From an uncultured Eubacteriales bacterium (GTDB taxonomy: Bacteria > Bacillota > Clostridia > Lachnospirales > Anaerotignaceae): a stretch of DNA of 11,235 bases. Location: NCBI GenBank assembly GCA_934552695.1, contig CAKTER010000039.1:1-11235 (forward strand), read 5' to 3'. The translations under genes and the position numbers were made by a program. Of the stretch, positions 1 to 4,947 are shown in pieces (within the stretch, counting starts at the first letter, position 1; every line of letters begins with the position of its first letter). The notes under the pieces are model-generated. The model searched no databases. It was not told the DNA's origin and saw only the letters and a list, made by a program, of their open reading frames with translations.

Positions 1-729
1 GGCATCCAGAGCAACATCCGCCGGGCAGTGTCCGAGGCGGTCAAGGGCGAACGGATGAAGACCGATTTGATTACCAACGTGTCCCACGACCTGAAAACGC
101 CCCTGACCTCGATGATAACCTATGTGGATTTGCTCAAGCACGAGGATTTGCAAAACCCAAAAGCCAAGGAATATGTGCGGGTGCTGGACGATAAAAGCCA
201 CCGGTTAAAGCAGCTGATCGAGGATTTGGTAGAGGCCAGCAAGGTCAGCAGCGGCAATGTGCGGGTGGAGCGGCACCGGCTGAACCTGCGGGAGCTAATC
301 CTGCAAGCCACCGGTGAGTACGAGGATAAGCTGGATGACAACGATTTACAGGTGGTGATGGGAGAGACCCCCCAGCCGGTGATGATTGCCGCCGACGGGA
401 AGCACCTGTGGCGGATTGCCGAAAACCTGCTTTCCAATGTGGTCAAATATGCCATGCCCCACAGCCGGGTGTATATCGACGTATACCCCGAGGGGGATTT
501 TGGCGTGCTTTCGGTCAAAAATGTTTCGGCCAACCAGATTACCATTTCTACGGAGCGACTGGCGGAACGGTTTATCCGAGGGGACGAGGCCCGCACCACC
601 GAGGGCAGCGGCCTGGGGCTGGCCATTACCCAAAGCCTGGCGGAAATCCAGGGCGGGAACATGGAGATTGTGGTGGACGGTGACTTATTTAAAATTTTGG
701 TGCGTTTGCCCCTGTGGAAAAACGCCTAA
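1..729 (+). CDS. Sensor histidine kinase, C-terminal part (5' end outside window)
   Basis: This is the cytoplasmic kinase core of a two-component sensor. The frame is open from base 1 (GIQSNIRRAVSEAVKGERMKTD...), so the GTG at 28 is an internal valine codon and not a start. The H-box NVSHDLKTPLT carries the phospho-accepting His at 85-87, within a HisKA dimerisation domain. A HATPase_c domain follows, with an N-box (ENLLSNVVKYA, from about 421) and a G-box (EGSGLGLAITQ, from about 601). The lines after the G-box end normally, so the 3' end is intact. Any sensor or membrane domain and the partner response regulator would lie upstream, outside the window. No regulator gene follows; the gene ends at a hairpin terminator, so it is not cotranscribed with the importer genes. 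The stimulus cannot be inferred from what is visible. Confidence 0.93.
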   Translation, partial: GIQSNIRRAVSEAVKGERMKTDLITNVSHDLKTPLTSMITYVDLLKHEDLQNPKAKEYVRVLDDKSHRLKQLIEDLVEASKVSSGNVRVERHRLNLRELILQATGEYEDKLDDNDLQVVMGETPQPVMIAADGKHLWRIAENLLSNVVKYAMPHSRVYIDVYPEGDFGVLSVKNVSANQITISTERLAERFIRGDEARTTEGSGLGLAITQSLAEIQGGNMEIVVDGDLFKILVRLPLWKNA

Positions 730-750
730 GCAACCGAAAACAAAGGAGAA

Positions 751-782
751 AACCAGCCGGAGAGGGAGTTCTCCGGCTGGTT
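751..782 (+). terminator. Hairpin terminator after the histidine kinase gene
   Basis: A perfect 13-bp inverted repeat (751-763 against 770-782, arms starting AACCAGCCGG) with a 6-nt loop begins 21 bases after the kinase stop codon. The stem is GC-rich with an A-rich 5' flank. The 3' U-tract is weak (TTCTATACAT), so termination may be incomplete or aided by other factors. Confidence 0.75.
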
Positions 783-848
783 CTATACATAAGAGAATGA
801 ATATATAACATCGTATTAAAAATTTTTCGTATATTTATAAAATAATCC

Positions 849-877
849 TTGCTTTTTGAAAAGGGCTGCGCTATAAT
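849..877 (+). promoter_or_regulatory. Sigma-A-type promoter of the amino acid importer operon
   Basis: A perfect -10 box TATAAT (872-877) lies 17 bp downstream of a partial -35 box TTGCTT (849-854). The DNA from about 791 to 848 is very AT-rich (including TTAAAAATTTTT) and could act as an UP element. The leader to the ATG at 938 is about 55 nt. I see no riboswitch or T-box structure in it. There is no other promoter-like site before the permease or ATPase genes, so this one probably drives all three. Confidence 0.72.
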
Positions 878-921
878 GTGGAAAGTTAATAAAGCGATTG
901 GTTTTAGCGAAGAAATATTTT

Positions 922-928
922 AAGGAGG
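922..928 (+). promoter_or_regulatory. Strong ribosome binding site of the binding-protein gene
   Basis: AAGGAGG lies 9 nt before the ATG at 938 and fixes that codon as the start rather than the nearby in-frame ATGs at codons 6 and 7. It is the best Shine-Dalgarno match in the operon, which fits the usual excess of binding protein over permease. Confidence 0.8.
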
Positions 929-937
929 AAATCCACC

Positions 938-1816
938 ATGAAAAAGAATTCGATGATGAAAGCGGCTTTGGCTGCTGTGTTGGCTGTGGTAATGGTTGCG
1001 GGGGCCGGGTGCTCTTCCGGCAGCAACGATACCAAGAAGGAAGAGAATACCGAAAACACCGAAAACACCGGGGATAGCGCCGCCACCGACGGCGAAGAGG
1101 CCGGCAAGCTGGTAATTTTGGATACCGAGTATGCTTCCGAGGACTATGCCATTTGCGTAGCCAAGGACAATACCGAGCTGCTGGAGCAGATTAACACCGC
1201 TTTGGCCGAGCTGAAGGCCGACGGGGTGCTGGATAAGATTGTGGCCAAGTACATCAGCGGCGAGGACTACACCCTAGAGCTGGCGGAGCTGCCTGCCGAC
1301 GCCGGAACCCTGACCATGGGCACCAACGCCACCTTCCCTCCCTACGAATACTATGAGAACGAGAAAATTGTGGGCATCGACGCCGAAGTGGCCGAGGCCA
1401 TTGCCAACAAGATGGGCAAGCAGCTGGTGATTGAGGACATGGAGTTTGGCTCCATCATTGCCGCCGTCCAGACCGGCAAGATTGACATGGGCATGGCCGG
1501 GATGACCGTGACCGAGGAACGGAAGCAGAGCGTCGATTTCTCCGATACCTATGCCACCGGCATCCAGTCCATCATTGTTATGAGCGATTCTCCTATTAAA
1601 TCCGTAGACGACCTGTATGCCGAAGGCGCCGATTATACCGTTGGCGTACAGCAGGATACCACCGGCGATATTTATGCCACCGACGACTTTGGCGATGACC
1701 ATGTAGAACGGTACAGCAAGGGCGCCGATGCCGTACAGGCGCTGATGACCGGCAAGATTGATTGCGTTATCATCGATAACGAGCCGGCCAAGGCCTATGT
1801 AGCGGCCAACAACTAA
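938..1816 (+). CDS. Amino acid ABC transporter substrate-binding lipoprotein (SBP_bac_3), circularly permuted
   Basis: This is the extracytoplasmic receptor of a polar amino acid importer. Residues 1-24 are a lipoprotein signal peptide ending in AGAG before Cys25, followed by an acidic linker (26-56) with three ENT repeats. Residues 57-110 (KLVILDTEY...KYISGED) match the segment that normally closes family 3 binding proteins. After a short joint (111-123) comes the segment that normally opens the mature protein (LTMGTNATFPPYEYY, from 125). It continues through GMAGMTVTEERKQSVDFS and GVQQDTTGDIYA to IDNEPAKAYVAANN at residue 292, where translation stops. In ordinary homologues the KLVILDTEY segment would follow directly. 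Each segment occurs once and the total length (292 aa) is normal, so this is a rotation and not a truncation. The domain family is certain; the permutation is my reading against remembered family sequences. The exact amino acid bound is unknown. Confidence 0.93.
   Translation: MKKNSMMKAALAAVLAVVMVAGAGCSSGSNDTKKEENTENTENTGDSAATDGEEAGKLVILDTEYASEDYAICVAKDNTELLEQINTALAELKADGVLDKIVAKYISGEDYTLELAELPADAGTLTMGTNATFPPYEYYENEKIVGIDAEVAEAIANKMGKQLVIEDMEFGSIIAAVQTGKIDMGMAGMTVTEERKQSVDFSDTYATGIQSIIVMSDSPIKSVDDLYAEGADYTVGVQQDTTGDIYATDDFGDDHVERYSKGADAVQALMTGKIDCVIIDNEPAKAYVAANN
1043..1069 (+). repeat. Three tandem 9-bp units (ENT codons) in the lipoprotein linker
   Basis: GAGAATACC, GAAAACACC and GAAAACACC encode Glu-Asn-Thr three times just after the lipobox. 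The last two units are identical at the DNA level. This is a flexible, low-complexity tether of the kind that often changes length by slippage. Confidence 0.85.
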
Positions 1817-1837
1817 GCCACCGATACCGGCTGGATA

Positions 1838-1860
1838 CAGGGGCGGAGCTTCCGCCCCTG
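1838..1860 (+). promoter_or_regulatory. Intercistronic hairpin between binding-protein and permease genes
   Basis: A perfect 10-bp stem (CAGGGGCGGA, 1838-1847, against 1851-1860) has a 3-nt loop. It starts 22 nt after the binding-protein stop codon and is followed only by TCCTTGT, not a real U-tract. Known analogues in transporter operons protect the binding-protein mRNA or partly terminate, lowering permease expression. Either role is inference here. Confidence 0.7.
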
Positions 1861-1890
1861 TCCTTGTATTGGCGGCATGTTTGAAAATGG

Positions 1891-1900
1891 GGAAGGGGGG
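1891..1900 (+). promoter_or_regulatory. Ribosome binding site that selects the GTG start of the permease
   Basis: GGAAGGGGGG ends 6 nt before GTG at 1907. The in-frame ATG at 1877 has no purine-rich sequence before it (TCCTTGTATTGGCGGC), so the GTG is the better start. Confidence 0.65.
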
Positions 1901-1906
1901 CCCGGC

Positions 1907-2641
1907 GTGTCGGCCTGGTTTGCCAAACAAAAAGCGGACTTTATTTTAAACTTTATCGAAGATAACCGGTGGAAGTATTTGGTTTCGGGGTTGGGGACGA
2001 CCCTGAAGATTACGCTTTGCGCCGTTATCCTCGGCATTATCATTGGCGTGGTGGTGTCCATCATCCGCTCCACCTACGATAAAAACAAAGACGATATGCG
2101 GCCCGGCGCCGGGCGCTTTGTCCTGTCGTTGCTCAACCTGATTTGTAAGATTTACCTGACGGTGATTCGGGGCACCCCCGCGGTGGTGCAGCTGTTGATT
2201 TCCTGGTTTGTTATTTTTGCTTCGGCCTCGTCGGGGCAAAAGGTCACCGTGGCCATTTTGGCCTTTGGCATTAACTCGGGGGCGTATGTGGCCGAAATTA
2301 TCCGGGGCGGCATTCTTTCCATCGACGAGGGCCAGTTCGAGGCCGGGCGGTCGCTGGGCTTTAACTTTGTGCAGACCATGCGCTACATCATTTTGCCCCA
2401 GGCCTTTAAAAACGTGCTGCCCGCCTTGGCCAACGAGTTTATCGTGCTGTTAAAAGAAACTTCGGTAGCCGGGTACATTGCCGTAACCGACTTGACCAAG
2501 GCCGGGGATATTATCCGGGGCCGCACGTTTTCGGCCTTCCAGCCGCTGATGGCGGTGGCCGGGATTTATCTGGTGATGGTGGTATTCTTTACCTGGCTGG
2601 TAGGCCGGCTGGAGAGGAGGCTGCGGAACAGTGACCACTGA
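1907..2641 (+). CDS. Amino acid ABC transporter permease (HisM/GlnP family)
   Basis: This is the integral membrane subunit of the importer, 244 aa from the GTG at 1907. An ATG at 1877 would add 10 residues (MFENGEGGPG), but that stretch is unlike the family and lacks a ribosome binding site. The protein opens with a short amphipathic stretch ([11 protein letters not shown]), then the first membrane span at about 27-47 (ending [11 protein letters not shown]), then the RGTPAVVQL segment typical of HisMQ-type permeases. Further hydrophobic spans follow, and then the cytoplasmic EAA coupling loop ([22 protein letters not shown]) that docks on the ATPase. The last span ends in [11 protein letters not shown]. 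It is the only permease gene, so it probably works as a homodimer. Its 3' end overlaps the ATPase gene by 11 nt, which suggests translational coupling. Confidence 0.95.
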   Translation: MSAWFAKQKADFILNFIEDNRWKYLVSGLGTTLKITLCAVILGIIIGVVVSIIRSTYDKNKDDMRPGAGRFVLSLLNLICKIYLTVIRGTPAVVQLLISWFVIFASASSGQKVTVAILAFGINSGAYVAEIIRGGILSIDEGQFEAGRSLGFNFVQTMRYIILPQAFKNVLPALANEFIVLLKETSVAGYIAVTDLTKAGDIIRGRTFSAFQPLMAVAGIYLVMVVFFTWLVGRLERRLRNSDH

Positions 2642-3374
2642 CGCTTTGATTCAGGTGGAGGACCTGAAAAAATATTTTAAAGGCGGGGCCATTAAGGCGC
2701 TGGACGGGGTGAGCAACACCATCTACACCGGTGAGGTAGTGGTGGTCATCGGGCCTTCGGGCAGCGGGAAATCCACGTTTTTGCGATGCCTGAACCTGCT
2801 GGAAATGCCTACCGGCGGCCGCATCCTGTTCGAGGGCAGCGACATAACCGACCCCCGGGCCAACATTGACCTGTACCGGCAAAAAATGGGGATGGTGTTC
2901 CAGCACTTTAACCTCTTCCCCCACATGACCATTTTAAAAAACATGACCATTGCCCCCATCAAGCTGCAAAAAAAGCCTCAGGCCCAGGCCGAGGAGGAGG
3001 CCATGCAGCTGTTGCACCGGGTGGGTCTGGCCGACCGGGCCGGGGCTTACCCGTCCCAGCTTTCCGGCGGGCAAAAGCAGCGGGTGGCCATTGTCCGGGC
3101 TTTGTGCATGAAGCCCCGGGTGATGCTGTTTGACGAGCCCACCAGCGCCCTGGACCCCGAAATGGTAGGCGAGGTGCTGGAGGTTATGAAGGATTTGGCC
3201 CACGAGGGCATGACTATGGTGTGCGTGACCCACGAAATGGGCTTTGCCCGGGAGGTGGGCAGCCGGGTGCTGTTTATGGACGGCGGGCGGTTGATTGAGG
3301 AAGGCACGCCGGAGCAGATTTTTACCGCACCCCAAAGCGAGCGGCTGCAAAGCTTTTTGGCCAAGGTGCTGTAG
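2631..3374 (+). CDS. Polar amino acid ABC transporter ATPase (GlnQ/ArtP type)
   Basis: This is the cytoplasmic ATPase that powers the importer, 247 aa, a full-length family member. It has Walker [10 protein letters not shown] (41-49, Lys47), the Q-loop at Gln91 in [12 protein letters not shown], the signature LSGGQKQR (144-151), Walker B VMLFDE (164-169, catalytic Glu169), D-loop SALD and the switch His201 in VTHEMGFA. The GTG start at 2631 lies inside the end of the permease gene and is preceded by GGAGAGGAGG at 2611-2620. The [10 protein letters not shown] and [10 protein letters not shown] stretches are characteristic of the polar amino acid (glutamine, arginine, histidine, cystine) branch, not of sugar or peptide importers. 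It is the last gene of the operon and is followed by a terminator. Confidence 0.97.
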   Translation: MTTDALIQVEDLKKYFKGGAIKALDGVSNTIYTGEVVVVIGPSGSGKSTFLRCLNLLEMPTGGRILFEGSDITDPRANIDLYRQKMGMVFQHFNLFPHMTILKNMTIAPIKLQKKPQAQAEEEAMQLLHRVGLADRAGAYPSQLSGGQKQRVAIVRALCMKPRVMLFDEPTSALDPEMVGEVLEVMKDLAHEGMTMVCVTHEMGFAREVGSRVLFMDGGRLIEEGTPEQIFTAPQSERLQSFLAKVL

Positions 3375-3400
3375 GATTGGAATATCAGAATAGCAGCAAG

Positions 3401-3429
3401 GCTCCTGCCCGATGGGGTGGGAGCTTTTT
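3401..3429 (+). terminator. Intrinsic terminator of the importer operon
   Basis: The stem GCTCCTGCCC (3401-3410) pairs with GGGTGGGAGC (3415-3424), with two G-T wobbles and a 4-nt loop, followed by TTTTT (3425-3429). It lies 26 nt after the ATPase stop codon. Confidence 0.85.
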
Positions 3430-3528
3430 GTGTGGGACGAGGAAGAACCCGTAAGAAAAACGAAAAATGGCAAAAATTTCATAAAACGGGGAGGAATGGC
3501 GGGGCGGACGCCGAATGGATTCCCATAC

Positions 3529-3655
3529 GGAAAGAAAAAGAAGGAGAGAAGAAAGGAAAGCGAGAAAGAAAAGAATAGAGAAAAAAGAAAAAGAGAAAAA
3601 AAGAAAAAAAGAAAAAAGAAAAAAGAGAAAGAAGAGAGAAGAAAAGGGGAGAAAG
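3529..3655 (+). repeat. Polypurine tract (A/G-only low-complexity DNA) upstream of the DUF3795 gene
   Basis: Of 127 bases only two are pyrimidines (C3561 and T3576). Bases 3577-3655 form an unbroken 79-nt purine run of irregular GA, GAAA and A5-7 units. Together with 3430-3528 it fills the gene-free stretch between the importer terminator and the DUF3795 start. I see no convincing promoter in the stretch. The tract ends directly at the ribosome binding site of the next gene, so it would form most of that gene's leader RNA. Confidence 0.9.
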
Positions 3656-3658
3656 CGG

Positions 3659-4105
3659 ATGAGCAAAGGTTTGTGTGGGGCCGATTGCGCCCAATGTCCC
3701 GATGTGGCCCGGTGTGGGGGATGTTTGGAAACCGGGGGCTGTCCCATGGGGCGGCCCTGCTGGGTGAGCCGGTATATTCGGCTGGGTGGGCCGGAGGCCT
3801 TTGCTGCCCTGAAGCAGGAGCTGTTGCGGGAGCTTGGAGAGCTGGGGGTGCCGGAGCTGCAAGCGGTGGCGGAGCTATTGCCGCTTGGCGGGCGGTATGT
3901 GAATTTGGCTTATCCTATGCCTAACGGCCAACGGGTGCGGCTGCTGGACAATCACGAGGTGTATTGGGGCGCTCAGGTGGAAAGCGGGTTTGGCGATGGC
4001 CCCGCCCGGTATGTGGGTGTGGTGGCCGGGCCCTCGTTTTGGCTGGTAGGCGAGTATGGCGAAGGGGGCGCCAACCCGGAGCTGATTTTGCTGAAGCGGC
4101 GGTAA
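3659..4105 (+). CDS. DUF3795 family cysteine-rich protein, function unknown
   Basis: This is a 148-aa soluble protein. Residues 6-34 carry seven cysteines (C6, C10, C13, C19, C22, C28, C34) in the pattern CGADCAQCPDVARCGGC...GGCPMGRPC, typical of the DUF3795 family and likely to bind zinc or an iron-sulfur cluster (inference). The rest is a mixed helix/strand domain with FVNLxYP-like (YVNLAYPMPNG) and YGEGGANPE motifs that I associate with gut Clostridia members of the family. No function is established. The ATG at 3659 is chosen because GGGGAG lies just before it and because the cysteine motif starts at once, as in relatives. The frame is open further upstream to an ATG at 3515 only because purine-only DNA cannot encode a stop. 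The GNAT gene follows after 34 nt. Confidence 0.85.
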   Translation: MSKGLCGADCAQCPDVARCGGCLETGGCPMGRPCWVSRYIRLGGPEAFAALKQELLRELGELGVPELQAVAELLPLGGRYVNLAYPMPNGQRVRLLDNHEVYWGAQVESGFGDGPARYVGVVAGPSFWLVGEYGEGGANPELILLKRR

Positions 4106-4139
4106 GCGGGGCAGGCCGGAAAGAAAGGAAAGAGGGAAA

Positions 4140-4661
4140 ATGGGAGAAGAAACATACCGGGAAGACGACCGCTTGGGCTCTGCCCCGGGAAAAACCGTGC
4201 TGGAAACCCGGCGCCTGCGGATGGCTCCGGCTTCGGACGAGGAAATGGAGCGCCTCGTCGTTGCCGAGGCCGATGAGGAAACGCAAGCGGCCTATGGGGA
4301 GATGCGGATGGGCTGTCGGAACTATCCGGCGCAGCGGCTGTGGTATGCGGCCTGGATGGTTTCCCGCCCCGACGGCGCAATGGTAGGGGATTTTTGCTTT
4401 AAGGGCCCGGCGGTAGAGGGGATGGTGGAGATTGGTTACGGAATGCGGCCGGAATACGAGGGGCAGGGCTATGCCACCGAGGCGGTGCAGGCGGCGGTGG
4501 CCTGGGCGCTGGCCCAGCCCGGCGTACAGGGCGTGGAGGCCGAAACGGAGCCGCAAAACCGGGCTTCCCAGCGGGTGCTGGAAAAGTGCGGCTTTGTGCC
4601 CAACGGCAAGAGGGGAGCGGAAGGCCCCCGGTTTGTGCGGTGGGGCAAGGGGAATGAATGA
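4140..4661 (+). CDS. GNAT family N-acetyltransferase (RimJ/RimL-like)
   Basis: This is a 173-aa single-domain acetyltransferase that would move an acetyl group from acetyl-CoA to an amine; the substrate is unknown. It opens with LETRRLRMAPASDEEMERLV (from residue 21), the typical first strand and helix of the Acetyltransf_3 group. The central strand IGYGMRPEYEGQGYATEAV (98-116) contains the acetyl-CoA pyrophosphate loop (EGQGYA). ETEPQNRASQRVLEKCGF (135-152) is the conserved motif B strand and helix. The ATG at 4140 follows AAAGGAAAGAGGG at 4124-4136. Spacing to the DUF3795 gene is 34 nt, so the two are probably cotranscribed. No terminator is visible after it, so transcription could run on towards spoIVB. 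Confidence 0.92.
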   Translation: MGEETYREDDRLGSAPGKTVLETRRLRMAPASDEEMERLVVAEADEETQAAYGEMRMGCRNYPAQRLWYAAWMVSRPDGAMVGDFCFKGPAVEGMVEIGYGMRPEYEGQGYATEAVQAAVAWALAQPGVQGVEAETEPQNRASQRVLEKCGFVPNGKRGAEGPRFVRWGKGNE

Positions 4662-4947
4662 ATTTGGCAAAGGACGGCTGGCCGGGCGGGAAAAGGGGGC
4701 GCAAAGAATCAAAGCAAGATAAATAAAAAAGAATAATCGAGATTCGATTCGAAAAAATATAGAAGAAAGGAAAATGAAAAAAAGGCGGAAAGGCGAAAGC
4801 GAAAAGGGCGGAATCCGTTTTTGATGGAGAGGGTCACATTGTTTGCCAAAAAGCGCAATCATTCACTGTATAGCGCCGCCAAGCGCAGGTTATTTTAATC
4901 CCGAGCGGCCAAGCACGCCGCTTAATTTTGACAAGGCGAGGCGGATT
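4662..4947 (+). other. Gene-poor spacer before spoIVB, purine-rich in its middle
   Basis: This 286-nt stretch holds no gene I can support. Its middle (4761-4813) is purine-rich, with only five pyrimidines in 53 bases. It contains a 16-codon reading frame at 4774-4824 (MKKRRKGESEKGGIRF) behind a GAAAGG sequence. It has no GC-rich hairpin with a U-tract after the GNAT gene. The 3' part carries the sigma-G-like promoter candidate of spoIVB. GATTCGATTCGA at 4741-4752 is a short repeat without clear meaning. Confidence 0.7.
4867..4897 (+). promoter_or_regulatory. Candidate sigma-G (forespore) promoter of spoIVB
   Basis: TGTATA (4867-4872) and TATTTTA (4891-4897) are separated by 18 nt. The known Bacillus subtilis sigma-G consensus is roughly GHATR, 18 nt, CATWHTA. 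The site matches every position except the first base of the -10 box (T for C). A start near 4904 would give a leader of about 44 nt to the ATG at 4948. spoIVB is a known sigma-F/sigma-G target, which raises the prior. No sigma-A-like site competes for this position. Confidence 0.5.

Noticed and set aside
28..729. GTG at 28 as the start of a short histidine kinase
   Set aside because: The frame continues upstream to the window edge with kinase-like coiled sequence, and there is no ribosome binding site before 28, so the gene is cut by the window start.
791..937. Riboswitch or T-box in the AT-rich leader of the importer operon
   Set aside because: The AT-rich part lies upstream of the -10 box and is not transcribed from it. 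The remaining leader of about 55 nt is too short and lacks a terminator hairpin.
1814..1877. A leftover C-terminal fragment of the binding protein after its stop codon (truncation by frameshift)
   Set aside because: The DNA after the stop encodes no KLVILDTEY-like sequence in any frame and holds a hairpin instead. The segment is found intact upstream at residues 57-110.
3515..3658. In-frame upstream ATG at 3515 that would give the DUF3795 protein a 48-residue Lys/Glu/Arg-rich N-terminal extension
   Set aside because: Purine-only DNA cannot contain stop codons, so the frame is open there by default in all three frames. No ribosome binding site sits close before 3515, while one precedes 3659, where the family motif begins.
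3412..3924. Open frame of 170 codons running through the polypurine tract into the DUF3795 gene in another frame
   Set aside because: It is a low-complexity Lys/Glu/Arg run followed by an out-of-frame reading of the DUF3795 gene, with no family resemblance.
4658..4726. Short frame starting in an ATGA overlap with the GNAT stop codon (about 22 codons)
   Set aside because: Composition follows the spacer, there is no ribosome binding site beyond the GNAT coding end, and no motif is visible.
4774..4824. Sixteen-codon frame MKKRRKGESEKGGIRF behind a GAAAGG sequence
   Set aside because: It lies in purine-rich DNA, where such Lys/Arg/Glu frames arise by chance, and has no other support. Conservation in relatives could revive it as a leader peptide.
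3921..4862. Minus-strand open frame of 313 codons opposite the GNAT gene and the spacers
   Set aside because: Its sequence is a shadow of the GNAT gene plus pyrimidine-rich spacer (runs of Phe, Leu, Ser, Pro), with no recognisable domain. The + strand gene has clear GNAT motifs.
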